Assembly: GCF_902150065.1 (NCBI RefSeq)
Contig: NC_043995.1
Location: 26,358,001-26,422,000 of the forward strand
Source of the DNA: Myripristis murdjan
Lineage: Eukaryota > Chordata > Actinopteri > Holocentriformes > Holocentridae
Direction: 5' to 3'
Length of the DNA: 64,000 nt
In this document: positions 41,149 through 54,398 of the stretch, piece by piece
Layout: each line of letters starts with the position of its first letter
Position numbering within the stretch: position 1 is the first letter of the stretch
Position numbers and translations under genes: made by a program
The notes under the pieces: generated by a model
What the model saw: only the letters and a program-made list of their open reading frames with translations
What the model was told of the DNA's origin: nothing
Databases searched by the model: none

Positions 41149-42150
41149 ATGGAGACCGGCCGCAGGTGTCTGCTTTTCCACTTGACTGTGCTCTCTCTCA
41201 TGTAAGTATAGTTTTAATAGTTATGCAGCTGAAAAGATTATGGTACATGGGTGTTACAGCTTGGTGATTTAGTGCTCCTCTTTAAATCTTGATCTATATT
41301 CAGGATTTTGTGCCATGGGAAAGACCTTTTCTTCAACGACAAGGGAAATCTCATACTCCCAGGGTCCTACAACATTCCCTGGATGGCAGGCATCGAGGAT
41401 TTCCGCACCCTTTCTCTCATCACCATCCCTGGTACCCACGACAGCATGGCTCTGCACGGAGGCCCAGAGGCTGAATGTCAGGCGCTGCCCCTGAGGGACC
41501 AGCTGAGGGCTGGCATACGCTTCCTGGATCTCAAGGTGTTTGCAGTGGATGACACCCTGTATGTCATGCACGGGGTGATGTACCAGCACAGCACATTGAG
41601 GGAAGTGCTGGACACCGTCCAAGCCTTCCTGTCAGAGTTTAAGACTGAGGCTGTTCTCATCCGAGTAAGACCAGAGTTTTTTGATAAAAGCAGCGTCAAC
41701 CAGATGGTGCAGAGTCTTATTATCAACAACAAACATGTCTGGGTGAGCTCTGGGATGCCCAACATGGGTCAGGTCAGAGGGAAAATAGTGTTTGTGCAGC
41801 AAAGCACCTTCACACTAGGAATTCCCCTCATAGATACTGAGAGTAAAGCTAGCATTAAAGTTACCGACGTTAAAGATAAAGACAACGCAATAATCAAACA
41901 GCTGAACCAAGCCACTGATGCCTGTGGAGGCGATAATGTCGTTCTCACCTTCTCTAGTGGTACTGGCTTCGGTACGTTCTGGGGCATGCTTCTGACTCCA
42001 AAAAGGCTGGCAGAAAAGGTGAACCCATGGCTAAATCAGTACCTAAGGCAGTTTTACCCTAATCAGCCCAGACCATGCTTTGGCGTCATTGCCATGGACT
42101 TCCCTGGCATCGACCTCATTCAAACTGTGCTTGGTTTAAACTGGTGGTAA
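41149..42150 (+). CDS. Secreted PI-PLC X-domain protein of bacterial type
   Basis: Exons 41149-41201 and 41304-42150 join to 900 nt, 299 aa. The single GT-AG intron splits the predicted signal peptide (basic METGRR, then a hydrophobic run to about residue 22). The mature protein aligns with bacterial-type phosphatidylinositol-specific phospholipase C. It has TIPGTHDSM (His63, first catalytic His), the GIRFLDLKV strand (Lys95 near where bacterial enzymes carry Arg), YVMHGV (His107, second catalytic His), LIRVRPE, and a C-terminal MDFPG. This class cleaves PI and can release GPI-anchored proteins; activity here is inferred. No EF-hand, C2, PH or Y domain is present, so it is not a standard animal signalling PLC. 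AATAAA lies at 42219-42224. Fish proteins of this kind are usually named 1-phosphatidylinositol phosphodiesterase-like. Confidence 0.9.
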
Positions 42151-42224
42151 ATCTATTGTGTGTGTCTTAGTGAAAAAAGGGTTGAATCCAGTGCTTTATG
42201 TATCTTCTGTTATTGCCTAATAAA

Positions 42225-45200
42225 GCAGACGTGACTAAAAATAACAACAAATTGATGCTGTCAGTGTCTTTGTCCACAGTATACTGTATACCGCATGAGA
42301 AACATGATTCAAAATACCCAATTCTCCTACCTGCATACTCTCTAATAAAGTAGCAAAGCATTATATAATCCCAAAATAAAATGAGTTACCACGGTGTTGC
42401 TGGTGAGATGAAAAATGCTGCCTTCAAGAGCTCTTCATTAATATGACTAGTAAGGGATTACATCCCAAAAGTATGCTCTGTTTTTGAGAAGCTGATTTGA
42501 AGTATTCTAAAAATTCTAAAAACTTAGAGAGAGAAAGAGACAGATGAATGAAATGGCAGCACAAAAGTTTGACAACCCAGTCAATCACAGCAGCAACAGC
42601 AACACAAAGCTTTAGCTTGGGCAACACAAGGCATGTCCAAGTGGCCAAGAGGTGGAAATTGAGGGTGCTCTCCTGCCTGACACACTGGTTGGTCCCCCCT
42701 GATCAGCAACTAGCTGCAAGTGTGTCCTCTGATCAGCCACCCAAACTGCATGCAAGGTGACTAAAACAAGGCTGAGAGATGCGGGCTCTGACCCCATGGG
42801 ACCTGGGTAAAGAAAACCCCAGCCTGCAGTCTCTAATGACCAATTAACACTGCAGGCTACACACGACCTGCAGCTGTTGTCTTTTCAATACCAAAAAGAC
42901 AACTTAGAATCATGCACAAAAATATATTTCAAAGTGAGACAAAGAGTTAAAAAATTTGTTTTATATAATAAATAGTATTTATTTTAGTTTCACATTTATT
43001 GGATGTGTGCTTGTTGCCTGTCTTTAATTGTCTTAGTAATTGCACTGTTCAGGAGGAGCGCTGCTAATTTGTTATACAATGACAATAAAGACTTTTTGTT
43101 CTAATAAAAATATACACGAATGGACTGCTTAAACCAAATGCAATGTAATAATTGAACATATGTAATTTGCCATCCATGAAGTTTACAGCCTACATCCTTC
43201 AGCTATTAACTGTAAAGCCATTTAAGGTCAGGATGATACTGGAAACAATTTCATGTCACCAGTTTTTATTGTCCTCTTAAAATCTTGATTTTATTTTGAA
43301 AATCAGTAGGTGAAAATCAAACAGAGAAATGTCTATCTTTGGGATGACACTGCTGAAAGCGACAGTAATGCATTATTTTCAGCCAGAGAAGGGTTAAGTT
43401 TCCAAATGTTTGCCTGCGGATGAGGGAGGGACTACCGGTAACAAGCTGGCAGCGCTCCGCTCCGCTTCCCAACATTAACAAACTGCGCAACAAACCCTGA
43501 GAGCAGCCAGACTTCAGGAAGTGCAGAGCAACATTCAGGCTGAGCTGCCCGACCAAAATCCACCAGAACAGGTTAAAACCACTTTTTAATTTAAGTCCTG
43601 AACTTCCTCTTGATATGTGAAGTAGCGAAATAACCTAAATGAGTCTGAGACAGCGTATGAGTGTTGTTTTAGAGACTTGAGCAGAGTGATTAAACTCACA
43701 ACATGTGATTTGAAAATAATGCCTTGCTCATGTTTAGGCCAAATTTAATAGAAACCAGGATTTTGCAGTTCTGAAACTGCTCGGTGGGATTCAGATTATA
43801 TTCATAATTTGATGGCAGAAAGGGAGGAGTTTAGTCTGGTTGTTATTTACAGCTGGAAATGATTTTCCAGAGGACTTTGCTCCTTGATTAACATTTATGA
43901 AGGTATTTACTTTGCTCTCATAGACAAAAGGCAAGAGTTTGAAAATCTCAGAGTAGCCATGCAGGCTGTTATATTATTATATCTTTATTTCATGGGGAAA
44001 ATGTTAGTTTTGAATGGAGGAGAAAGCTGAATAAGAAAAGTGCTGGAGAAAATTACAGTTAATAAGAATTTGATATTGTGGTCATCTCAGAGTGAAATCA
44101 GCAAATGGGTCTTACGGAGAGTTATCGATACAGAACCATTATTTTTTTTATCTAATACTTGTCTTATCCTACTGTTAGAAAATATTAAATGAGTTCAGTA
44201 ATCAATAGCAGCATTACACCCTACTCAGCTTTTTAAAATGTCCATGTAGTGTGGAGGAGGCAGGGGTGGCAGCAGTTTACAGGGGATGTTGTGGTTTATT
44301 CAGTTGCATGCCATTGTTTTTCCTCTCAGAACATGGCTCCCTTGCCTCACTGTAATTTGAGGAATCAAAAAAGTCCATACTTCCTCAAGAGGAGGAGACA
44401 TTGTCAACATGATCCGTCCGGTTGGAATTCAGTGCAGTGGAGCCATTTTGTCTAAACAAAGATAGAAACCTGTCACATTTCCTGTAACCGGGTCCCCTTT
44501 TACAATTGGGTTCAACATTTTAAATACTGAATACTGTTTATTGAGTATGTTGTAATTTAGTTTTGGTTGTGATAGCTTGATGTATGATGCATTCTAATCT
44601 TCCTGTGAATTGCACACGTAAATGGGGTTGGTTCCCCTCCCGGCCTCCGGAGCCTATGAATTGCTACCATTACTGTTTGACTATGACGAGGCACATGAAA
44701 ATGTTTGTCAGAGCATTTGTATTTCATGAGGGCTAATAGTACAGTGAACAAAATTACGAAGAAAACACTGGCTGTCTATTCTTACAGATGGCATATATGG
44801 TTAACAAGTTTATCTGTTGTATATTGCGTATGGTATGCATGAGGATCTCTGCTCTGGCCCCCAAAAATAATTGTTTTTGGCTCCATCAGAGTGTATTATA
44901 CCATATCTTATAACATTGGCTCAATTATCCCACGCAGAGTAATCCCACATCACTGAACTATAGTTCTTACCAGCACCTCTGGCACATTTCACGCTCACGG
45001 CACCGTCTGTGCACGCCTCATAAATTATAAGGATAGATCAGTAATGCCACAGGCTCCTAAACCAGCCAGTGAGGGCGGCGTCATGAAATCACTCCCAGCT
45101 TCACAACCACAAGGGGCAACACTTAAGTTTGAGCCAAAATCTCAGCCTCAAACACTGCAGTCAGTGCCCACCACAGTTGTCTTGTCAAACACTTTGATCA

Positions 45201-45956
45201 TTTTGTCAGAGCAGCTAAAAATGAGTCCATATTGTTTTTTTTGTTTGTTTGTTTTTTGTTTTGTTTTTTTAATATTAGATATCTCATGTTTAATAATCTT
45301 CTAACTCAAATCTTCAACCAGCTTTCCATTCTGGTTCGCGCATCAGATTTTGAAAGATTCTTTGCCAAAATCGACTGGTTCTCAGCTGGTACCGGAAAAT
45401 AGTCGTCGTCAAGTGTGAACCGATTGGGCATGTATTATTCTACGAGGAATGGCAGGATAAAGATGACTGGCAAGAATCGTTGTGGTCCGGTTAAACAGGT
45501 TTTTGCCAACAGTAAACAGATTCCCACACACTTGCGTCTGCAAATAAAAACATTTTACAGAAGCCTGTCTACGGGCAGCAGCTGTGCTTGTCTTGTCACG
45601 TCCTCCTTATTTCTCCAGGACAGAATCAGCACGCTGGCTAAAGTACCGACATGATTTAGAGCTTATTATTCTCAATGTGAACCCCATCAAGCTCAGATTT
45701 TGTAGGTTAATTAGTCCAATGGGTATGACAGGTCGGGCTCTGTGCTGCGGTTGATAGCAGGCTGCCAGCTAGAGCATTAACTTTTCCTGTGCACGCCCAC
45801 CATCGATGATGCCGGTCCAAAAACTGGCCGAAATGTGGGTCAGTTCCTTAGTTTGCGCCTTGAACCGAACCAGAACTTTTTTGTGGAAAAGACATTGTAG
45901 CAACACCTAATGATGCTGTACTTTTACTCTTTTCTCAGTCCCCAGCAGTGAGCAGG
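42225..45956 (+). other. Spacer and probable 5' non-coding exon of the first MS4A-like gene
   Basis: No coding exon was recognised. A moderately GC-rich stretch (about 43420-43570) ends in AACAG followed by GT and could be an untranslated first exon of the MS4A-like gene, whose start codon is at 45957. A stretch at about 45316-45895 has partly inverted ends (TTCTGGTTCG on one side, CGAACCAGAA on the other) and looks like an old DNA element. Confidence 0.35.
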
Positions 45957-48900
45957 ATGCCGTGTACCGTTACCAAAGGCCAGGGGGTGATGGTGTTCAC
46001 CGTGACTTCTGACCCAAAAAGCTCTTGCCCTCCAATGTGCCAAATGTTGGGGGCCCTTTGCTACAACCCACTATGTTGCTCTGTGTCCCAGCATCTGAAG
46101 AAGATCCAGAGCACTTCTCAGTCAGCACTGGGGGTGAGTGGCACAGCTCAAATTACATGACATTTTTCATTGCACAGAGGCATTGTCTCCATTACTCATT
46201 TTGACTTATTGACCAAAACATCTAGAGTTTTTTGTTTTTTACACATGTGCAATTGTATTACTACTGCCAATGATAAGAGTAAGAGAATAGTGGATTTGCA
46301 TCATTTTTACAAAGTGACACGTAACACCGAGTTACATATGGAATGAGTGTTTTTGAATTGGACGCCTAAACAGAGAATTCAGGTCATTTGGACATGCAGT
46401 GCTTTTTCCAACAAACAATATAATCACACGATCACAGTGTAGTGTTTAAATGGGTCCTGCCTCAATTGTAAGTCCTCCTAATTATTCTTTTACTCAATCA
46501 CACTGCAGGCACATTGTTTATATGCATGTGGTGATTATTTGCTACACCCTTACTGGGATTTTCCATTACACCATAACTATTCTGAAGCTGTTCCTGGCTT
46601 GGGCCACCAGATGTAGTCCTGTTCATGAGGCAGAGCAACATGTCGAAACCAGCACGTCATTTAACCTTACAAACATAAACTGTGGACTAAAGAGGCAAAA
46701 CACACACTGTCTTTTTGTTGTTTATTATATTTAATGCTATACATCATGTTTTCTCCTTCACAGGCTGTGCAGATTATGATAGGGCTGCTCAACATCGGCC
46801 TCGGGGTCATCCTCAGCGTCAGCGGTGGTGGATCTGGCTGGGAAATGGATGTATACGCATATCCATATTGGCTTGCAGCTTTTGTAAGCAAGCTAACGTT
46901 CTTTGCTTTGGTGTTACTGATTTGTAAAATGTGTTTGTTTTTAGAGCCAAAGTCTACCAGACAAAAACATTTTTATCTCTTTTATTGTTAGAGCCAAGAG
47001 AACATAGCGTTGACTTTCATCATGAGAAATATTTTCATGAGCCGCTTTGTTGACCTGCTGTGATTCTGCATGTTTCCTAGTTGAGAATTATTTGCATGCA
47101 GGGTGTGACATCAGCAAGCACAACATGTCAGTAAAATGCTTTGAATTGTGTTGCACTTCATGATAATTACACACTTGACCCATTTTACATTTTACAAGTG
47201 AGTTAACAAGTTTTAAACTAGAACAGTACTTATGTACATGTACTCTCTTTACTATGTACATGAAGTGGTATTGATAGATTAAATGGTATGGAAAAAGAAC
47301 AAAAAAACTTAATATTGTTCATTCTGTTAAAGGAAATATAAATAACATAATTTAAGTATGGAGCTTAATGCAAACTTTTTTTTTTTTTTTGTCTTTTTCT
47401 AGTTCATTGTATTCGGCATCATCTGCATTTTGTCTGAGAAGTTCCCCAGTCCATGCCTGGTGAGTAGTTTATCAATATAGCACATTATTTAATTGATTAA
47501 TTAATTCATTTATTTATTTAGATCCCCATAAGTCACTACCAACCAATTAATGCCACTACCATTACATTAAAAACAAAACAAAACAAATCAAAACAAAACA
47601 TCAGTAAATTATTTAATACAGCTCAAAAATAATGTATCGCTAAAAAAAAGTGTATACAGTGCCTGAGAAGATAAAAAGACCAAAAAAAAAAAAAAAAAAA
47701 AATCCTCATCAATTACCATATAATAAGTCCTTTTTGGAGAGTGCCTGGTATTTCTGTAACCTCTTTTTTTAAAAACAGTTTTATCTGACAGGACTTATTT
47801 TTTTGAGTAATAAAATGGATCAGTACTTGACAGAGGGTAAATGAAATGTGTCTTTCCACATATCCCCTTTGAGTATCCCTTTAACACTCAATTAATTACT
47901 TAAATACTGCAGTACTCTTTAAGTGTACTGCTTCTTGTAAAACATGGTAACTGGATTTGGTTACATCCTGATACTCTACACAAACATTTCAGCCGGCATC
48001 TCTTCTACTTTAGGTCATCACCAATGTGATTTTGAATCTGTCGGGAGTTTGTTTCGCCATCGCGGCCATCGTGCTCTACAGCATCAACATCGCGGACATG
48101 AGATTCTGGTGGCTTTGTGACCGTGATGACTACTACTGGTACGATCGACAGACACAACCAACTCCTTCCTCCTCGGAGATGTTCTTCAAGGAGAGATGTC
48201 AGGAGGGCAGAGATATCATTCTGGTAAGCGCTGACAACGTCGGGACACAGTACAATCCAGCTGTATGAGGTGAAAAATGCTCAGATTGAAATAATTTACA
48301 GGTAATCTTTTAATAATGGACGCAATCCAGGCACATTTTCCATTTGCGTGCATTTGATTTTAATAATATAATGAAGTACTTTTCGAATGAAGACTTCTCG
48401 TGCTTTGCAGAGAACAAAACAAATAAATAGAAGTCAATGAGAGAAACACTAAAAGCTGAATTAAAAGTTGGCAAATAAAGAAAACTAACACTGGTACCTC
48501 TGCCCCCCCTCTCCAGATTCTTATGAGAGCCACCAACGGCATCCTGATTGTGCTGTCAGTCCTTCAGCTCTGCGTTGCCATCAGCTGTGCCGTCCTGGGC
48601 ATCAAGTCTCTGAGGAAGAATGCAAAGGACATGAAAGCGGTATGGCGTGCAGAATTTTTTATTTAATTTTTTTTTTTTTTTTTTTTAATTAATTCATTCA
48701 GGAGAGGTTGACGAACACACTTGCTCTCTTTCAGCATCACAGTCATACAGTTTCACGCAGCTCAGTTCAGCCACAGTTTAATGTTTGCAGGTCAAGTGCC
48801 TCACTCCAATGAATGTGGACAGAATATTTGGTGAGAGTGTGTGTGTGCTTGTCTGTGTGTGTGTGTGTGTGTGTTTCTCACTCACATTGGATGCACCAAT

Positions 48901-49283
48901 CAGAGCAGGTAAACTGTTTGCATCGTCAGGCATCACCGCAACAGAAATTATCAGTGCCTCTGAAAATTTCTTGAGAACGGAAGAAATTACCAAATTTAGC
49001 TCATTGGTAGCAACGTCACAACTCTGCTCACAGATTCTTATCAAATCCACCCCAGAAGTGAGAGCAGAGAGAGAGAGATTCACGAGGACTATGTGCCAAA
49101 GCTCTGAGCATTTCCTAAAGTGTATGGCTAAGTTTTAAGTTTGTACTTTTCATTCTGGTGTGTGTGTTTTTTTTTTGTTTTTTTTGTATAATGTGTTTGT
49201 TTGTTTGCTCTCTTTAGAGCGCTGTGGAAACAGAGCCTTACAAACCGCTGCTGGAGGAGGTCACCGCTAACCCCATAGTCTAG
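45957..49283 (+). CDS. MS4A-like four-span membrane protein 1
   Basis: Six coding exons: 45957-46133, 46764-46883, 47403-47459, 48014-48223, 48517-48639, 49218-49283. All are phase 0 with GT-AG introns and total 753 nt (250 aa). The cytosolic N terminus (MPCTVTKGQGVMVFTVTSD) ends in a Cys-rich patch (CYNPLCCSV). Four hydrophobic segments follow at about 60-80, 94-112, 118-145 and 190-220. The last external loop (about 146-189) is rich in Trp, Tyr and Asp and has two Cys, expected to pair. The tail contains YKPLLEEV. Layout and the IMIGLLNIGLG first span fit the MS4A (CD20-like) family, probably the fish ms4a17 group; the exact name is uncertain. The first ATG is used; an untranslated exon probably lies upstream. 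AATAAA is at 49657-49662. Confidence 0.87.
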
Positions 49284-51770
49284 AGGAGAACATCCTGCTC
49301 CGTGGTGTTGAAGTCCTGTGTGATTACACAAATTCAGCCGGTATAAACTCTACCAGGGTCATGGGTCTTCTCCTGCAGGGCCTGCTTCCTCTAAAAATGA
49401 ACACACTTGTAGTATTTTAGAGCGCTCTTGGTAAAAATATGCACCAAATGGCATATGATACTGCACTTCCGTACTTGTACTGCATTATAGCCCAATATTG
49501 GCACTATACCTATGTTACCACTGATTATTTTTCAGTCTTTTCGGTTCTTTGTAGTCCAACTTTGTGTCCTGCAGGTGTTATTCATTTACAGTGTGAGACT
49601 GACAAACGGATTTGGGTTTTAGGTTATTTTTAGCAGTGTAGAAGCCTGTGTTAAGAAATAAAGGCACCCAGCATATAGATGATTGTACACATTATTGTTG
49701 TTTTGAAATTTCTGTTCATGGGATGCAGTTATTTTGAAAGATCTATGTTAAAGTTTGACTGGGAAACACAGTAGCAGATATTCTACTGGCCGTGCCCACT
49801 GGTTTATGTGAGAAATTCAATGAGTTAATAGAAAATGAAGCCCCCACCCCTTTACAAAAACTGAAAATTAATAAACAAATAAAACAGCGGGTATGCTTTT
49901 AATGCCAGTATCTACTAAGGTTTCTGACCAAATGAAAGTCAAAATGAAATGACATAATTGTGCCTCTGTAGAGAAAAATCAACATCCAATAACTTTTTCA
50001 TGTAAAGGAACTGGTATACCATATGTTTTTTTTTTTTTGTTTGTTTGTTTGTTTTTTTGTTTTGTTTTGTTTTTTTTCTGAACAGTTTCCTGTATTCTTT
50101 GAAAGTACACTTTAGGTTTGAATCAGCAGTAATGATTTGGGGCTTGAAATAAAATAATATGTGATTTTTCAAAAAAAAAAAAAAAAATGGTTTAAATATT
50201 TCAATCACAGTGAGTATGAAAAAAGTGAAATCTCCAGATCTCAGTGAAAAAAAAAAGTAACTGTCTGCCTGTAGAAGAGGTCAACCCAAAGAGCCTTTTG
50301 TTTGTTCGTTTGTTTAGTGAGAGATGATTTTATAAACATGACATAAAGAATTTCTTTACCTTATATTAATTTGCCGTCTTTGTTCTGTGTTGTGTGATTT
50401 TCCTATGCAAATAAACCAACTACATTAAGCTCACTTGTGTGAAATTAGTGTTGAGTAAAGTAGTTTGTTGTAAAAAGAGAGAAAGGAAGCGCTGCTTGGA
50501 TATTATAGGGCTTTTTGCTCGGCAGGTGCTCTTCAGTTGGGCAGGTGAATAGTAGAGCTCAAACATAAACCAAGGAAGTCCTATACTCTGTAAAAAGTGC
50601 AGACAACCAAGGAAAAGGAACTGAGGCACTCCGTCTTCTGGTAAACAATAATTATTTTTAAGTGAATAATTTTGGAGCAAGGCAACTGGCAGACCTTCGT
50701 GATTGGACTAACAGTCTTCAGGGTCTGACAATCAATCAATCTCAATTATATACAGGTGAAGTTGATGTTCAGTTTGACACAATGTATATACAACAGAGGG
50801 CGCTAAAGGCCATATTGACATGTCATAAAAGGGAGGATGTGCATCCCACAGGAAATATACAAAAAATCAAAAGAAAAAGAATAAACCCCACATCAATAGA
50901 TGTCCAGTACTGGCATAGAATGTCTGTAAATACCACCAAAGAATATGGTTTGTTGTAAGTTGTTGTAAGTTGTAAGTTTGTATGAAATGAATACATGGAA
51001 AGGGTCAAGTGTTGACATGGCAACAGAAAACAGGCTTCAAATTTTTACTGATTTAGTTAAGAAAGAGGATGCAACATTTTAAACATTTGTACTGTAAAAT
51101 ACACCTATGATCAAATCAATCAGTGAGTCAATCTGGCATTAGCAGAGCAGTGCTGATTTGTTTTTAGGATTAATAATTTAAAAAGTAAACTAACCCTGAC
51201 CCCCACCAGCAAATCCTAAATTGTTCTGTGTGAAGATTCATCATTTCTGGTTGGGTGGCTGCGTTGTGTTTTGGCATCTGTGGGATTTTTCTGGAAATTC
51301 CCACATTACACAACTGAGGTGTTTTCAAGTCTCCAAACCTGCCTGATGCGTATCATGTTGATAATTTAGATTATTCCAGTGTTACACGCTAACTCTAAAT
51401 GTCTGAAAAGTAAAAGTGTAGTCCTGCCAGAAATATTTGGTTACATTGACGGAGCTTGTTAATACACAAACGCTACCATGTCAAGAATATAAAAATCATT
51501 TTGGGGGACTATGAATCAAACAGAAGCGTAGTAGATGCATTTTTGTATAGTAAATCTGCATGTAAACAAAATTGTGAGCCCTGAATCCCTTAAATCTGTG
51601 ACTGGGAAGCCAAGACAAAAAAAAAAAAGAAGGATTTGAAACATAGCAGCCAAGCAACTAAAAACCACAAGAAAGAAGTGAAAAAGAAGAAAAAACAAGC
51701 CAACAAAACAAAATGTCATCAGTATGAGGTTGTTGTCTCAGACCCCGGGGGAGCTGCATTGTACTTCTTT

Positions 51771-51804
<34 letters not shown>

Positions 51805-53107
51805 GCACTGGTTAGGGAGCAGAAATATTTCAAAGAGGGCACATTAGTAAAAAAAAAAAAAGTTTGAGAACCGTTGATTTAAATCATATAAATGTCATTC
51901 ATTTAGTCTGAAATGTAGATTTTGCAGAATGAGGCCACATTTGGAGCCTGCAAGCTGCCACCTGTGGAGATCGTTCCTCAGACGATATAAGGATGAGATC
52001 TGGAATATCACTGCTACATGATCTCTTTTAAATTATGTTCTAGTTGTACATGCATATAGTAATTATATGTATATATAATGTTTGGCTAATCACAATATCA
52101 GATAACATGAAACTCAAAAGTTAGACAAAAGATGAAGGGTATAATTGTACAAACTGAGTATAAAATGAGCAATTGAAATCGCTAATAATAATAATTTGAC
52201 ATCATGTTTTTTTCCAGTACAGTGCTTATTTTATTTGCTTGTTGTTCCAAAGTTTGTTATATTTCTTAATTTCTTTCAGGGTTTCAGGATTAGGATCAGG
52301 CAGATGGCAGAAAAGGTCTTTTATTTATTATGATTATCGCTGAAACCAATAAAGGCAGCAGGAGTCCAACGAGGCAAATAAATCAGCAAACGAGAATCAA
52401 AAAAATGCATCACAGTGGGAAAAAGACAGAAAAAGGAACAGAACCTCGCAGCACGGGCAAATGAGGAACAGAGAGAGAGAAAATACAAGAGACACGAAGG
52501 GAAAACAGAAAAGGAAAAAAAAGAGGATCAAGACAGGCTCATTTGATTTCTGTTATTTAAGTTTTTTTTCAGTGTTTTATTAAATCTATACCAAGAACAG
52601 AAGAGGAGATGCAGATCAGTCAGAGAGGGATTTTAAGCTTTGAAACAGTAGAAACCTGGCGTGGTTTGTTTGTGTAAAATGGGCTCAACCTCAGTTTCAG
52701 GCAGTCGTGTTTGAAATTGAACACTTTCAGCTGGGAGGGAGGGACTGTAACCACGCTGATGGTCCCTCCTCTCATCCTGCATGCTGGGAAATCAGACACA
52801 CAGCGTCGTCTGTCACTGTTACAGTAAGGAAGCCGCAAGCACGATATAGAAGCAGGTGAGCTTTTTGAACAAAACTTATAACAATCTATAATTAAGAAAT
52901 GCATCTAAGATTGTAAGACATGAGCATTAAATAGACGATGGGTTTTGGGTGAATGCTATGCTGTGAGAGTTTGGCTTTTTTTTCTGACTTTTTAAAAAAT
53001 GTTAATTTTTTTTTAATATTTAAATACAACAGACTGTGAGTGAAGTGAGTAATGAAGAATACGATGTCACCATGATTTATGCCTACAAGTTGTGTGTTTT
53101 ATGAATC

Positions 53108-53110
53108 TGT

Positions 53111-53147
<37 letters not shown>
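53108..53147. repeat. (GT)n microsatellite
   Basis: About 20 GT units with one interruption, upstream of the second MS4A-like gene. Confidence 0.9.
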
Positions 53148-53149
<2 letters not shown>

Positions 53150-54107
53150 TGAGTGCGTGCATGTGTGCGCGTGCATGCATATCCATGGACCATATTCAAG
53201 TTCACGTTCAATGTGTTGAATTCACTTTATTGTTAGCTTTTGGATAGCTGACACAAAGAAGTTCAGGCAGCAAACAAAGACATGCAAAAAGTAAACAAGG
53301 AAGTGACGCTCCCTAAAAAAAAATGTCCCATTTTTCTGGGAATCTGAAACTCTCCTGGCTTCCAGTAAACACAACCTATTAGTCAGCTTCAAAACGGAAT
53401 ACCATACCCCCCCTTATTTTGCGGGAGAAAGAGCCTCAAGAGTGAGAACAAAACAAAACCACAGTACATCAAGCAGCAAATACTTCAAATAATACAGTTG
53501 CAGTGACTGCGTCTGCTTTGGAAAGGAAAGGATCCATATTGTCCACTTGCTCCTTTTCCTCAAACCATGATTTTTTTTTTTTTTTTTCCATTTCACATTT
53601 CACATATCAGCCTTTAAAAAAGGAGACAGAGGGCTGAGGCAGAGGTGTGATAACAAGACTCCATAATGGCACTTTTTAAAAAATGTAGACAAGTTAAGTG
53701 CTGGAGCCTTTATATTTTAGGGAGGCAGGAGGTTGACTTTTGCTGTTTCATAGCTCACACCAGCTCCAGCCATGCAGCAACTAAAATGGCGACTGGTACG
53801 TTGCATTTTAGTATGTTGATAGCACTACCAGCACGTTCAAGACATTTGACTCCTTCCTGCCCAGCACACACACACACACAAAATCTTTTTGTCTTGATAC
53901 TATAATGAATCAATGATAGTTGCAAGACATGCTGAAAATGTTAAAAAAAGCATTCCCAACCTCAAAAAAAAAAAAAAAAAAAATTGTAAATGTGACTTTG
54001 TTGTTTGTGTGAATTACAAAGAACTGTAAATCAAGGGCACTGGAGGAGTGTGTGTGCATGGATATATCAGGAGGATATATGTTCTTTGGAAAGGAGATCC
54101 TATAGCT

Positions 54108-54311
54108 CACATGTGTCAGACTGGTGCCATGCAGGGTCAAGAGGCTGCAGGTTTTCATTCCAATCAAAAACTCCACTAGGTGAGTTCACTGATCACCTCA
54201 CCTCCAAGAGGAAAGGAGGAACCAGTCAGTGAAATCAGTTTGGTGGAGTTTTTGGTTGGAATGAAAACCTGCAGCCTCTTGGCCCTCCATGGCTCAAGTC
54301 TGACACCCCTG
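54108..54311. mobile_element. hAT-like palindromic miniature element
   Basis: The two halves are near-inverted copies of about 65-70 bp sharing GCAGGTTTTCATTCCAA. The right end reads TGACACCCCTG, whose complement CAGGGGTGTCA is typical of hAT termini; the left end is a diverged version (CACATGTGTCAGACT). An exact 8-bp target duplication was not found. It lies just upstream of the second MS4A-like start exon. Confidence 0.65.
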
Positions 54312-54398
54312 TCCCAGCTGTTTTCCATTGCTCTAATAATCTGTGATTGACATGTGACTCCATTTTGTGTCACAGGTGTGCCCTCAGGAGTGTCTGGG

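Larger units (their letters stand above)
49284..54398 (+). other. Spacer between the first and second MS4A-like genes
   Basis: The first part is 3' UTR of the upstream gene (AATAAA at 49657). The region holds T-tracts (51779-51804), a (GT)n tract (53108-53147), a fragment ending in a transposon-like GTTTGAGAACC sequence near 51870, and a hAT-like miniature element (54108-54311). A stretch at about 52740-52857 that ends AGCAG|GTGAGC may be an untranslated first exon of the second gene. Confidence 0.35.

Noticed and set aside
41478-41987. Minus-strand frames across the PI-PLC-like gene
   Set aside because: They are antisense to a well-supported coding exon and show no domain of their own.
46450-46734. 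94-codon frame between the first two exons of MS4A-like 1
   Set aside because: Intron sequence; joining 46133 to 46764 gives the conserved first membrane span in phase 0.
48785-49138. 117-codon plus-strand frame in the last intron of MS4A-like 1
   Set aside because: It spans a (TG)n tract and has no family likeness; the true last exon at 49218 joins in frame with the upstream exon.
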